The notes below the pieces were generated by a model. The model did not search any database. It was not told the DNA's origin and saw only the letters and a program-made list of their open reading frames with translations. A stretch of DNA of 64,000 nt from Lomentospora prolificans. Taxonomy: Eukaryota; Ascomycota; Sordariomycetes; Microascales; Microascaceae. Where the stretch lies: the NCBI GenBank assembly GCA_029532625.1, contig JARFXM010000007.1, positions 1,674,001 through 1,738,000 of the forward strand. Reading direction: 5' to 3'. The position numbers and the translations under genes were made by a program. This document shows, in pieces, positions 33,677 to 46,200 of this stretch; position 1 is the stretch's first letter; every line of letters starts with the position of its first letter.

Positions 33677-34471
33677 GAGCACTCCCCAGGCGCCGTAATT
33701 AGCCTTTCCATTGCTAGCGTAGTGCACCGTAGTGCGGCGCGCAATACCACCCAGGATAATCCCCGGCACTATGCTGTAACCCGAGGCGGTGATGGTGTCT
33801 TGAGCCGTGCATATCATAGTGAAAAGCATGTATGTAAGAAGATGAGGGCGTAGGATGAGGGACGGTATAAACACGGGAACCAAACGGTGGGTGAGAAGTG
33901 GAAACGGGTGATCTGCATAGAGCTGTACAGATGACACTGGATTTGCATGGCCCCACGTGGCGTGCAATCGTGTGAGCATCGGGCTCTTGTTCCCGTGCAA
34001 GAGGAAACGGTGGATATAATATGTAAGAATTTCTCGTGAGGTAAGGAGGATCAAGATGTGCTTCAAGAGATGCCATGGAAGTGGAAGCGTCGTAGATGTC
34101 CGGAATATCGGTTTTCCCATTCCATGGTAGAAAGTGTAGCTCAACACCGCTTCGACCCCAGTTACCAAAAGCATATTACCAACGGCAAGGCCCAAAAGGC
34201 GTAAGGGTCGACGCGGCGGCGATGCAGCGACTGGAAACTTGATTGCAGAAGAAAGGCTCGGGAGTAGAGTGTCGAATAAAAGAAATATCAACGAGGGTAT
34301 CAGCCATAGGATAATGCGCACTCCGAGCAAGGCAGACGCGTGAATTGCTGCGGAGTCGTAAGCTAGCACGAGTGTGGACCAAGTTGCGTAGAAGAAGAGC
34401 AAATTCATGGAAGTTGACCAAGACGGCGTGAGCAGCGTCGAGATGAGAGGGATGGAGAGTAGCACGTCCAT
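33551..34471 (-). CDS. Fatty-acid-hydroxylase/sterol-desaturase superfamily-like membrane protein
   Basis: A single uninterrupted frame of 306 aa on the minus strand from ATG at 34471 to TAA at 33551. It has several hydrophobic segments (about residues 20-75, 90-115, 130-155 and 195-230) and the layout of the fatty acid hydroxylase superfamily (PF04116). The first box is intact (YYIHRFLLH, HX4H). The second reads LHATWGHANP, with only two His spaced by four and no HH pair. The third, normally HX2-3HH, is reduced to TVHYASNGKANYG, although the following NYG...LDWAHGT signature is kept. So the di-iron site looks incomplete: it may be inactive, use other ligands, or have another function. The final 126 bp are duplicated at 21282-21407. 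ERG3 lies 12 kb away. Confidence 0.72.
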   Translation of the reverse strand: MDVLLSIPLISTLLTPSWSTSMNLLFFYATWSTLVLAYDSAAIHASALLGVRIILWLIPSLIFLLFDTLLPSLSSAIKFPVAASPPRRPLRLLGLAVGNMLLVTGVEAVLSYTFYHGMGKPIFRTSTTLPLPWHLLKHILILLTSREILTYYIHRFLLHGNKSPMLTRLHATWGHANPVSSVQLYADHPFPLLTHRLVPVFIPSLILRPHLLTYMLFTMICTAQDTITASGYSIVPGIILGGIARRTTVHYASNGKANYGAWGVLDWAHGTSRGGDLLTDIKEEADKHDVKGRSARKLDKGVAALQ

Positions 34472-35838
34472 CTTGGAATAATCTTCACGCTTGTTTCGTG
34501 GCCTCGTCTTTGTGCGAAGAGGGTATCGTCTTTATTTTTGGAATTGCCGTGGCGCTCTAGACACGGAGCGTGCCCGGAATAAACTGCGCAGGTGGAAAAA
34601 CGAACCAGAATTATCGCTCTTATCCTCCCTGGCCAATTTCCGACGCAGCCTATGAAGAACCTCTCAGCCATGACGTCGTCATGATATATGACGTAGTCTC
34701 ACACGCTCCGTGCCAAGAATATTGTAGAGGGACTGGGGAACAATTCAGCACCGCAGACGAGAATATTACAAAATTGCTTCAATTAACGGACAGTCATATT
34801 TAGTCTTGCTGTCAACAATTTTACTTGTTCCAGGGGAGTCGCGAAGTCACATGGAAACTGGCGTCTTAACTAAAGCCGTGGGGACAAGTTACTATTTTAC
34901 TACACGCTGCTTCCGGGTGGAGTGGTCCAACAATATCCAATTGGTAGGCCATGAGTCTATCTAACTACAAATTATAGTAATACGTGGAGCCAAGCCCACT
35001 ACAGTTGGGCCGAGGAGACTGAAGTTGCTAACTAGTGTTCTCTTCCGAAGTAGTCCTGTTTAATGATGAGATGGCTTGGAGTCTTCTTAAGTGCGAGGTG
35101 ATCTGATTGAGATCCTGAATTTCCCCGTCCACTTAATACCGTAGAAAAAAAAGAGGTGATGCGGGCGCCTTAGAGAAGAGCTGTTTTCGCACATATCGCA
35201 TGGGCGTTGTATCTTTTTCTCCCGCCATGTAGTTTCGGTTGGTTAAGGTCGGAGATGTGCGATTAGTGATCCCGACCCGTGTGTATTGTCAGTAAGCAGA
35301 CCTTAAGTGATCGGAAGCGAACTTGCAGCAATGTTACGCACCGGGTTTTGGCCATGTGGATCCCACCAATAACTTCCCGTACGTCCCTAGATTCACGATA
35401 TCGCCGCTCCAGGGCGGCAGCGGAAAGTCTCTATCGGCAAGAAGTCTGCAGCCGCTTAACTGGGGCAGTCCAGTTGTTTTCGAGAGCACTACTCCACTCA
35501 AAAATCGCCTGTCCGTCAGCCGGATGGAATCCGTTATCATCTTACCCGCGAAATAGAAGGCCCCGCTCCCTTCATTCCTGCTGCTCCTGCCGTTCATCTC
35601 TTCCCCGCGTAATGGTGACAAAAGCAGTATACTAGGGTATTTCCACCTCTCTATAGGGCCCGATTTATAATCCTAGATACGAGAGGGGCTAGAAAATGCT
35701 GTGATAGAAACAATGGGAAGTGGATTCTGACACAGGACGATGGCCCTGCATGGGAGTTTTGGCAGCCATGCTACGATATTTCGACCTTTCCTCGAAGGTG
35801 GTGCAGACTTGGAAGCAATATTCGGACTTTCACTCGAG
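34472..35838. other. Intergenic region
   Basis: No supported gene in 1.4 kb. Short frames on both strands (for example 35279-35635) show no family signature. The start belongs to the promoter of the minus-strand membrane protein; the end leads to the promoter of the cysteine-rich protein. Confidence 0.4.
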
Positions 35839-35845
35839 TATAAAA
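35839..35845 (+). promoter_or_regulatory. TATA box of the cysteine-rich secreted protein gene
   Basis: TATAAAA at 35839-35845 lies 109 bp before the ATG at 35954, followed by a CT-rich stretch (CTTCCTTTTTCATCTTCC). This is a good core promoter layout and fits a strongly inducible gene. Confidence 0.6.
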
Positions 35846-35953
35846 TGACTGAAGAATGCCCCTGAGCTCCACTTCCTTTTTCATCTTCCATCTCTCTATT
35901 ACTTGCTGCATCAACCACACAGCTCTCACGGCTCGCATCGTACAAACTCCAAA

Positions 35954-36267
35954 ATGAAAGCTATCTCTATTCTATCCATCTTGGGCCTTGTCGTCGCCGG
36001 TATGTGTTGCTCCCACCCTGACAAGACATACGCTTTATGAATAGATGCACAAGCGCCGACACATCATCACTAACACATAAGGTGTCGTGCTTAGTGGCCG
36101 CCTGCCCTAACGGCCCGTCTCAGGTTGCTTGTGAGCAAGCATGCCGCCCTGTTGTCAATAAGGCCTGCGCTTCGTGCAATGGAAACCCAAGCTGCCTAGT
36201 TGCCTGTCAGAATGCTCGCTACAAGTCGTGCTATGCATGTTGCGATAAGACATGCACCACTTGTTAG
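35954..36267 (+). CDS. Small secreted cysteine-rich protein (72 aa, 12 Cys)
   Basis: Two exons, 35954-35999 and 36095-36267, joined by a phase-1 intron (GTATGT to GCTTAG), give 72 aa. The acceptor at 36093-36094 is chosen because the nearer AG at 36080-36081 would give a stop after nine codons. Residues 1-19 form a signal peptide (MKAISILSILGLVVA plus AVAA). The mature part of about 54 residues holds 12 cysteines: CPN, ACEQAC, ACASC, SCLVAC, SCYACC and TCTTC. The pattern contains repeated CxxC and C-x3-C spacings. No known family was recognised; it could be a disulfide-rich effector-like or antimicrobial peptide, or a secreted metal-binding protein. A TATA box lies 109 bp upstream, which supports a real, regulated gene. 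Conservation elsewhere is unknown to me. Confidence 0.8.
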
Positions 36268-37217
36268 AGAATCAAGATGGTCGAGATTTATTATGCATCA
36301 TGCTATCAATTCCATTTGTACCCAAAAAGGAATGAGCGACGATCAGAACTGAATGGGTTAGACCTTGACATTGAGTGTTGTTCAGCTTCCTGGTCGTTAT
36401 GCGCCGCGCTGTCTCGGGCTAGGGCTAGTTTATCCAAATCCCTATCTTGAGCCATTAGGATAGATACAATCTATACGCTTTCCTACAAGCATCTACGAAT
36501 TTTGTTGCCTTGGCAAATTCACTTGTCAGCCTCCTAGGTCTCGCATCCGCACCCAAAATTATGGCTTGGGTGAGACGGAAGAGACTGGAAATCCAATGTT
36601 AACCATCACTCTCCAAATGCCTGACCATAGCGTCTCTCACCCAAGCTAAAGCCCTTTCCCAGTGCCAGCACATATCCAAAATGCGAATTCCACCTATACT
36701 TACCAGGAGGATCATTTTATATGAATGTAGACAGCAGATAGGGAAGGAATATGTGGTCATCACATTCACATAGTATCTATTAATCCACTTCGTGCACTAC
36801 AGCAGTTTCACTATCACCCTGGAAAAAAAAAAAGAAAATCTGTTCCCTAAATCAATCAGTTGCACCAACAGGAGGGGTGGGGCCAGCACCAGTTCAAGCA
36901 TTTGCAGAAAGTCTAAACTTGGGTCCTTTAGGCTCAGTATCTCATCATGTGCTTCCCGCTGATTGCACGCCGTAATGTATTACGAAGTATTAGAAAGGAA
37001 AAAGGTGGGTGTGCCGAGTCATTCTAACACTTTGACTTGCGTACAACGATAGAAAAAGGTCATATGCTACTATAATACTATTATGTACTAATTAACATGA
37101 AGTGATACAGTTGAGTAATACTTTAAATCCTACTTACAAACAAAGGACTGCCTTCATTGCTCCGAGACTTCACTGCTCCGAGACACCTTCGCAGGCCGAT
37201 GTCGCCAGGTCAGTCAG
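36268..37217. other. Intergenic region downstream of the cysteine-rich gene
   Basis: No gene. It contains a 12-bp inverted repeat flanking a 59-bp spacer (36564-36646) and AT-rich sequence towards 37140, near the 3' end of the glycogen synthase gene. Confidence 0.45.
36564..36646. repeat. 12-bp inverted repeat with 59-bp spacer
   Basis: GCTTGGGTGAGA at 36564-36575 recurs as its exact reverse complement TCTCACCCAAGC at 36635-36646. The 83-bp unit could be a miniature inverted-repeat element or a structured RNA end; no flanking target duplication was confirmed. Confidence 0.5.
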
Positions 37218-39617
37218 TTAATCAGATACTCCTTCTGATTTCGCCGGAGAAGACTCCAGGGAGAGAAGCTTGCGAGGCGATGGTGTGACAGGCGAGTTAA
37301 AGCCGGAAAGAGCTTTAGGGATACTTCCACAGGAGTACCTATAAGCCCCCACTGACATCGATGAAATTGAAGATGCACTGCGCGAGTTTCTGCCGGGAGA
37401 TAGGGAGAATATTGACGAAGACCTGCGGCCCGTCCCAGATGCCGAGGAAGATTCAGACCCGCTCCGGGCCTTCTGCCATACCTCCTTGATATCTCTGGGC
37501 CAGTCGTCGCCTTCTTCTTGTGGTACTTGGCCTGGATACATGAGTCGAAGGGCGCTCCTCCTAGACTTGTCATACTCCAATTCCATATGCTCCCAGTCTA
37601 GAACCTCGCTCAAATCCTCCGTAAAATGCCTCAAGGTAGCTCGTTCACGGTGCGTCATCTTGCAGAACTGCTGCATATATTCCGTTATTTGGGTTGCTGA
37701 GCTGTCGAAGTCCTGGGAACGACGGTCGACAATGTAAACGCCGTAATCCGATGTCCCTTCGCCAAGGAGTTGCTCCATGTACAAGCCAAAGCCTGTAACA
37801 TTGGAAGTGATACTAGGGATACCCATAGCAACGCATTCCGCCGCAGTGTAGCCCCACGGCTCATAAACAGATGGGAAAATGCCCAAATGTGTGCCCCGCA
37901 TGAACTCGTAGTAACTCATGGGGAGCACTGGGTCAGAAGGATTGAGAAAGCTGGGGTAGAAAACGACCTTGACTCTATCAGAGGCCTGGTTCTGCAGGCC
38001 AACCAGCTTAAGCCTCTTCAAGATGGGATCATCTTTCTCGTTGGTGAGGTTGTGCGTGCAGACGGGAGGGAGATCCTTCCTCTGCAAACTGTAGAGATGT
38101 CTCTGAAAGTCTATGTTCTCCTGCTCTGTGATGAGGTCAAGCTTCGTTGGGATAGGATCACCCTCTTTCCATTTCAGAGCCTGCTCTAGAAGCTTGGTAT
38201 TGATGTTCCTGTTCATCTCTGCCACATAGTCTTTAAGGGATTTAATGACGGCTTTACCCTTAAGCGTCTCCGTTTTGATAGACGTAGTCTTGGCGGGCAT
38301 GATGATAAAGGCAACAATGGTAACGTCACTATTTTGCGCCTTTAGTTGATCATTCAGGCGTGCCAGTGATTCTATGTATATGTCCGCGCCCTTGTTCCTA
38401 AACTCGTACCTCCCAGCGATGAAGAAGAAGAGCGTTTCCTCTAGGTTGAAATCTAAGTGGCCGTAGAAGTGGCTTCTGACGAAGTCTTGCAGCTTGCGTT
38501 TCGAGGATGTTCGTCGTAAGTTTTCTGCCTCATTGAATGCAGTCATCTGGCTAATGTTGAGTCCGTTTGGTAAAACCTGATCTGGTTTCCTCCGAAGCAA
38601 AAACTCGCTTTCTTGCGCCGTAATGTCGGAGACGGTGGTGAAGAGATCGGCGGCATGGGCGACGGCTGTCTCCAGGCCGTGCCAATGGTAGTGGTCGATA
38701 TTCTTCGCTTCCTCGTCGACGTCGAGCGTGTCGAGGATATCGTACCAGTCAGTACCCTTCGTACACAGCTCTCTTCCAAGTACCGTGGCATGCGCCGTAA
38801 AGATAGAAACAACGTCGAGTTGCTGACGCTTAATAAGGAGCAGGCCAAGCGCGGCTGGCCATTCGTGGAAATGGGCGAGAATAACTTTTTCCTTTTCATG
38901 CTTGGTGAACTATAGGAAACGTAAAAGTTATGTAAGGATATCTTATTCTTAGAAATAGGAGATAGGAGGCTAGGGCACCGTCTAGCAAGGCATACTTCTT
39001 CCATAAACCAGGCGGACAAGTACCCGAAAATGATAGACTCATTGATAAGCTCATCATCTTCGGGGAATGGCAAGGGTATTCCGGCAAGACGAGCAAAGTC
39101 ATCCCTCCATTCCTCTAAGAATCCGCAGCCGATTGTTGTATCGATCAAGAGGACACGAGGAGATCCCTCGATTTGCCACCGACCGTAGACGGTATGGATT
39201 CCGCGCATTTCCAGAGCCTTGAGAGTGGCGGATAATTCGGGCGTTGGAGGGGTTAAGGGTTCAGCTTCGAGAGAGGCCTACAAAGTGGCTCAATCAATAA
39301 GACTGTGATTGTAACAACACTCGCTGAAGGCTACCATACCGACTGACGGACCAATGGCCCCACGATCAAGTAGCGGTCGTCATATTGTCGTTTGGTAAAG
39401 GGGGCTTTGGATTTGATAACGGTGTATATCCCGCCAACTAATAAACAAAGGCATGTTAGTGTATTCATTGCTTGGAGCGAGTCGTTCTCTACACCCTGCG
39501 CTTGGAGTCGACTCGGGAGATACCTTGACGGCCGAGCTCAGAACAGAATTCGATAAGATAATGCCCCTTTGTGCTGCGCGACGCTACCTTGCAGGCCTTG
39601 GGCTTGGGGGCCTCCAT
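37218..39617 (-). CDS. GSY1: Glycogen synthase (glycosyltransferase family 3)
   Basis: Four exons on the minus strand: 39617-39524, 39437-39340, 39277-38996 and 38909-37218, giving 721 aa, close to fungal enzymes (about 700-710). It transfers glucose from UDP-glucose to growing glycogen chains in the cytosol. Recognised segments are HYLIEFCSELGRQVGGIYTV (acceptor-side N-terminus with the VGGIY loop), KSKAPFTK, the HFHEWPA and FTAHATVLGREL motifs, TTVSDITAQE, VLPNGLNI, FFIAGRYEFRNKGADI, and the catalytic YEPWGYTAAECVAMGIPSIT. The C-terminal 90 residues are Ser-rich with RRSSS and SPGRNSRS, matching the phosphorylation-regulated tail of eukaryotic glycogen synthases. The first exon starts MEAPKP rather than the usual shorter leader. 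All introns are GT-AG and in frame. Confidence 0.96.
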
Positions 39618-41530
39618 AGTGTTTAGGTAAATTCGATGTATGTAAAGCCAGCCGAAACTAGAACGGTGAATCCCCTTAGCTCTATTAGTTGTGCTCTCTT
39701 TTCGATCCGCTCTTTACCAGAGATGTAAAAGGTATTATTAGGGGAATTTTGGCGAGTTTTTGAGGGCTGCTTCTGCGTTGAATCCTGCTGGAAGTTCATA
39801 AGTTGAAGCCAAAATTGAGCAGTGTGTAGGTGCTGAGGAAATATGGAAAGGTATATATATCGAGCTTTATGATCGCGACAAAGTTTAGCGAACAAAAGGC
39901 CCGGGCAAACCTTAAGCGACGAGCGGGTGCTAAATGGGGGACTTGAGACACGGGAAGTGAAGTCACCGACCACCATCATCATCCTACTGATGTTGGCGAT
40001 CCTTGAAAGAGCTAGCCAGCATCAAACCACGCCAAAGCTATCCACGGTGGATACGCCTAAAATTGTCATAAATTTCTCGCCGCCGGGCCTGGAGGGCCGG
40101 CAAAACACAATCGCTGGTAAACTCAGGTCTTCCGAGGGCAAGTCACTGCCAACGCGACAGAGGAATTTAACCAAGAGCGTAGAATATTCGATCTGTTCGT
40201 CAATCTAAGAATTAACGTCCCGCCCCTGCATTAGAGTGTAGCCAGCAATCGTAGTGTAGTATGTGAAGGTTCGTCCACCCTTTGCTACAATCTCTCTCCA
40301 AGTAACGAGCGGAGCACACGTTCCGAACCTCTTCACGATTTTGAGTTTGCATAGGTCATAATTTGAAGAGCCATTAGAATTTATCGATGATCGCCCTAAT
40401 TCTCCGCTCTGCGGGATCCGCTACACCTCATGCGGATCAGGAATTCTACCATGAGGGTATGAAATACGTTACTTTTCCAACTGGAAAGCTAGTTGTTAGT
40501 TCGAAATCTGCCAGCGTTGCCATCACGTCTCGCCATTTTGCCCTCAACAAGGGCCTTTGACGTCACTTGAGAGAATAGCCAGCATAAAAATAAAAATAGC
40601 CGTCAGGCCAGCGTTTATAGACTGCGTGAGCCTTACAGAGCTAAGGTGGGGATTGCGCCTGACCTGCGCCTGCAATAAGTTCTCGGACCACGTAAATGGC
40701 ACGAAGAACAGAAGACTAGCCACAGTACCAAGGTTCTGGGCTTACCCAACGAACTGCATTTCAAGCTTTTGACTATCATCTCGCCACCCGCCGTAACGCA
40801 TCACACGCGAAGCCCAGGTGGGAGCTCGACCCGCCTCGCGCCTTCTATACGAGCTATGAATTCTCAGCGCGGTGGTGCTAGGCAATAAGCGTTCGAGATG
40901 ATTTACAAGTTCCTATCATGATCATGTATTTGAAGGTCATGGTGCATAAACTTAGTATAAAGCACTGAAGCTCGGGGGAGGGGTCCACTCGCATCCGGGT
41001 TTTCACTCTCTTTTGAGCTACTAATACCACTGCCTCCCCACTTCGCACATGGAAGCCACTGGAAATAGAAGCTTTCGGTATTCGGTGGTCTCAGCCAGCC
41101 AGCCACGATGCCCTCGGTGTTTCAGTGGAAGCCAGCACTGGCCAAGGGATACGAGAACGCCAGCAACATTGAAAGCACCAGCGACTCAATAGAACCCTCC
41201 AGGGTGACGCTGGCATTTCAAGTGTTGGGGTATTGTTAGTGAATATTTATTTACAATATGCAAGCAACGCTGAGCGTCAGATCTTCGCGATTTCCGCTAG
41301 TTGAAAGCCCAATCAGTCTAGTTATTACGTCATAGAGCGGCGATGGGCGGAGACGTAGCAGCCATTGTCGATATAGCAGGTCTCGGTCCTATCCGAAGAT
41401 CTTGCATCTAATTTCTCGCGAGCAAAGTAAGAGGACAGCATAGGGTAGTCAGCATGCGCTTAGATGGAGTATTCTATTTTTGTCCCAACATTAAACTAGT
41501 CGTATCAAGCCGGCATAGCCGGACCCTACA
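39618..41530. other. Intergenic region
   Basis: About 1.9 kb between two minus-strand genes; it holds the glycogen synthase promoter near 39618. Short frames (39927-40208, 40557-40772) have no family resemblance. Confidence 0.45.
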
Positions 41531-43285
41531 TTAAATCACCCATCTGAATGACTTATTCTCCCTGTCCGTCATATCCTCAAGGCCATGTTGGAATTGCGGC
41601 ACGCCATACTTTTCATCCCGACCCTTGTTTCGCCTCGATAGCACAACCCTAAGGCCCAAGGAGATGACGCTAAGAGCGGCAAAGCAAACAAGGATTCCAG
41701 TGAAACTCTCGTTATATCGGGGAGCAAATTTGCTATCCATTGTGTTAGTGGCAGTCCTTGAATTCGGCTTCCTCACATATGGCCTTGAGGGGTTCAGTTG
41801 AGCACTTACGCATCAAACAAAAGAGGGCCCATGATATTGCCGACGCAGTAACCAATCCATACTCCAGCGGCGTAGGCACCCTTCTTACTGTATCCTGCAA
41901 CGTTGGATGTACCCAAGGCGATGCATTGAATCCAAGCGGACGAGAAGAAGTTGATCAGATATAGGCCGACAATTCGTCCGCCTCGCATCGTATTGGGCAA
42001 TTGCCACCTTTGAAACATATCCGTTAGCGTTATGTCATTGCGAAAAACAAAAAAAGCTATAAGTTTGCGATATACTCACAGGAGGCAACATCCGAGAATG
42101 ACGGGCAGACACGACAAGGCCAAGGTGTTGAGCCTTCCGACTTTCGTGCCGCCAAGCCAACCGGAGCCGAGAATGCAAATAAACGCCATCACACCAGTGG
42201 GCAAGTTCAACAAGAGCGAGGTGTAGGCGTCAAAACCCATACCGGCAAAGACAACTGACGAAAAAATGGTCATAGTGGCAGCACCGGTCGTCGAAAGGAG
42301 GGCCATAACGAAGAGAGCCCAGAATTGATAGTCGCGCAACGCTTCGAAGGCTTGGTAAAGCTTGAAGTGAGGATGCTCGCCGCCAACGTTGTCGCGCTTG
42401 ATTCTTTCCAAAAGGATAGCTCTTTCTTCTTCAGTCCAGCCCTTGGCATTTTGCGGTGTATCGGGGAAGATCCAGAGGAGGGCAATGCCCCAGAGGAAGG
42501 TGATGGCACCGGCCACAAGGAACATGTACTGCCAGGGGTTCAGGGCGCCCCTCGAGATATGGGCCAGCCCGTAGCTGATCAATGGACTGATGAGCATACT
42601 GCCACCGCTGCAGGAGTACCAGATGGAGCTGCGGAAAGACTGTTCCTTCTGGGTATACCAGAGACCAACGACAAGCATGAAGATTGGGCTGACTCCAGAC
42701 TCAACCAATCCGAGGAAGAACCTGTTTGCAAGGAGCCCCCCAAAAGATTTGCATGTCGGCGTAAGAAGCACAATTATGCCCCAGATCACCGTCAGCAGCG
42801 AGCAAACGCGCTTTGGCCGGAAACGTTGAGCAAGGAGAGAGCATGGGTACATGCCGACCATGTGGCCAAAGTAAAAGATAAGGCCGACCCATGAGTATCG
42901 CAGGCCGGACTGCAGATCCAGGTCGTCTCGAAGGCCAAACACGGCAGCATGTGAAATTACGGCCTTATCGTAGTATTGAATCGCGTACGTAAAGCAAAGC
43001 TATTAGAAACCGGAGAGACGTTAATATTAGTTTTCAATCATATTGCTAGGATGGAAAAATCAAGCTGGGGAAAGGCAAACAAAGCCGCGAAGCAGCAAAA
43101 CGAGTCGAGGCTTGGATAGAGAGGGAGCATACAATAGGCATCAGATACCAGTCGATCTTTCTAACGATACGCTTGTGTGTAGCTTCATCAATGACGAGTC
43201 CCTCATGGTTGGAAGCCACTTCCTCGAGGACTGCCTCCTTAGGCTTGGCCTCGTTTTGGCTCTCCTGCGAGTTACGAGGGCTCAT
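41531..43285 (-). CDS. MFS transporter, allantoate-permease (Dal5)/anion:cation symporter type
   Basis: Four exons on the minus strand: 43285-43133, 42999-42080, 42007-41810 and 41732-41531, giving 490 aa; all junctions are GT-AG with consistent phase. The protein has about 12 hydrophobic segments. Family landmarks: IDWYLMPI then LCFTYAIQYYDKA in TM1, LRYSWVGLIFYFGHMVGMYP, GLVESGVSPIFMLVVGLWY, WQYMFLVAGAITFLWG, and IFPDTPQNAKGWTEEER in the central loop. These are typical of Dal5-like carriers of allantoate, ureidosuccinate, nicotinate-type vitamins or small peptides; the substrate is not predictable. The C-terminal region ends in a charged tail (KYGVPQFQHGLEDMTDREN), also family-typical. The decayed paralogue at 29.4-30.8 kb shares these motifs. 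Confidence 0.93.
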
Positions 43286-46200
43286 GGTCGCTCTTCGTTC
43301 CGTGATGACAGTGTTGGGTCGGTATGGGTCGCGGGCACTTGGCGAGGGCGCACGCTCAAAGAAGATGAGAACGAACGGAGTGGGAGACGTGAATTTTTCT
43401 CAAGAGAGGCGGGTGGGTGATGGGAGATTTTATGTCCCACGGTGATGGCCCTGCTTTTTTTCTTGACACCTGCCAATTTTGGCCCTCCTCACTCCTTTTC
43501 CCCAGTCTCCCTCTTACCGCTCCCTGCTGCCGATTACCCTTCCTTGTCTATTACCCCGCGGGGTCACCCCGACTATAAGCCATGCTAAACCCGTTTTGGG
43601 AGACTCAACTAGTGTGCCGAGGTACGAACCAAATAATATTCGACCACAAACGTTCAAAAATGTTGGGGAAATTGCGGGGGAAAGTCTTCGGCTTGGGGGG
43701 AAAAGACTGTGGTTTACCCCAGTGCGCCCCAGAGATTGTGGAGAAGGCCACCATCCGGGTATCCCTCGTGTTGACATCTGTCCCCTATTCTCGCAACACC
43801 TCTATTGGATCTTCGCCGTCTGCACGGCCAGGCCGTCGAGTTGCCCAAGTTGCTCTCTCTTTACTGTAGGTGTCGGTGCGCCACATCTTTCAGCTCTCTC
43901 CAAATCAGTCAATCACGGGCCACAATCATCCCATGAGAGTAGAAAATGAGCTTCCAGTTCACCCCACATCCGCCAGAGGTAGCATTTGAGATTCTACAAA
44001 CCGTCCGGCAGTGAACTGGGTCGTCGGTGGCGACAGGAAATTCATACTAATAGTCCCACAGCCCCGGAAACTAACTTATCTCCCCATTTGGTTTCCATTG
44101 GTCGGCATCTAGCCGGTTTGTCCCATTTTGGCAGGTTTTTCGCCCATCCAAATCTCGATGCTGCAGCGATGCCTTCCATGCCTCCATTCCAACGCAAGAT
44201 TACGCACTGCCTGCTAGCTAGCTAATAAACTCTATCACCGGATATACGGTTAGACTCATGAAATACACTCGGTTGTATCTGAGATAAGGTAGCTCGGCAA
44301 TCTATCCGAGGGTCTAGAACACGCGTCAGAAGATGGACTCAATAAATGACGAGGCCATTCGCGGCGCAACTGCCGTACATATCCACTTTACCCTTGTGTT
44401 CGAAGTGCAATGCTTGCTGGCTGCATGTAGGTTCGCTGGCCTTGAATGCCGTTGTCCGTCACACACTGGTGGGTTTTGAGCTACAGGGGAGACAAATGTG
44501 AGGCTGTGCCTTGGGTCGAAAAGACGCCAAGGGGGATCTAAAGTGTTAGCCTGCTCCATGCGAATGGTACGCTTATGGGGCACACTCGGTCACATTTTGA
44601 GATAGAATAACGCAACTCGATCACGTAAACGCTAACGTCGTTTGTTTCTTCTATTTTGCCTGCATTCAACTTTATCAATTTCCCCGGTGCCACAGGAAGT
44701 CGAATCAGTCACACTGATCAAGCCGAGGATGTCGACTTAGAGGTGTGACCATATCTCAGTGTTCAACCTAGCATTATAGACATTATATGCCATACTACTG
44801 AGTACTGCCTCATTTCACTTCCAATAGCATTACATGACAGCCGCCTGGGTCGGGAAAGATTGAGGAAAGAATAACCTTCACTAAAACATACAGAGCAGGC
44901 TCGAGGATTCGTATTCACTTTCCACCATCTCGATATCCTATGCCGCGACCCCTTCGGTTCCAGCAACATGCGTCAAAATTGGATCCAAACGGTAAAGTCC
45001 GATGCAGTGTGAACATTAACGAGTCCTGAATTGAGGCTCTTGGGGAATAGAGGGCGATGGCATCTTACCGCCATCAGGGACAGCCCAAAGCTACGGGCAC
45101 CGGTTTACAGCGAAATGTAAGTACTAAACTAGTACGTCGGGAGGATTTGATGTTACTGTAGGGAATCGCAGGTGATACGATAAGGATCAGTCTTGTTCTC
45201 GTGTTGATGGACATCGTACTCGCTTTCAAGTGGCGTTTTGGAGCCTCATGTTAACGAACGGACTTTGGCCGACGACCCCGCAACCATGATATTTATGCGT
45301 GCATAAAAGCGATGTGCACCTTGCATGCAGTCGCCAGCTATTCTGTCTCACGCGGAAGTCGTAACAGCGCAGTTGAAGTCAAGGCCTTATTCTGCAGTAC
45401 GACACCGAAGTTGGCTCAGGTAGACCTCTGCGATTGACACGACTGTAGGAGCGCCGCGGGCTCATCATTATCTGAGTGCCAGGTGGTGTGGGTGAAGGCG
45501 GTAATTCATTGCACAACCCTATGCCAAGCCACAAGGTCGAGACGTGGACACTGGTGGAGAATAGCCAGCCAGCTACATTTGGGCCAAGCACCACAGTACC
45601 GAAGGATTTGTGGTCGTACAATTGATGGGGGAGGATATCTCAACGGCGCAATCAAGACTGACTTTTCCGGAAACTTGTGCTCCTTCGATCCAGTCTCTTT
45701 GCAGTTTGCGAATGTGGCGTGACTACCGAGGTATACCTTACTTAAAAGCATCTCCAACCCTTTCTCATGCTATTCTTATTAGAGAATATCGTTTTAGGGG
45801 CCGAGAATCCTTTGCGGGAATGTGGGCTGAGCTCGAGGACATTTGAGATATCCCTGTCGCCGTTCTTGAACTCGTTCGATTGTTGGTATGTATATCGGTC
45901 TCCCTCCAATCCGCGTGGAGCCGTTGGCCCACCACTAAAATTAAGTGTTCAAATTGGCACGCAAAGTCAATCGACCCAGGCGTGTGGAAATAGGGCTCAC
46001 TGGCTGGTCAGGGGGTAGGATAAACTCAGATTCCCTTCCGCCAACTAGGCACGAACTCCTCGCGTTGATTCAAGGTGCAATCGTTCTAACACGCGCAAAA
46101 TACCGGCTCGGCCCAGACTAAGAGGCCCAATGTTGGTTATCCTCGCTAGAAACACGGCTTAATTAGCAGACCTTGTAGTGGGCTCCACGCTTGAAGCTGC

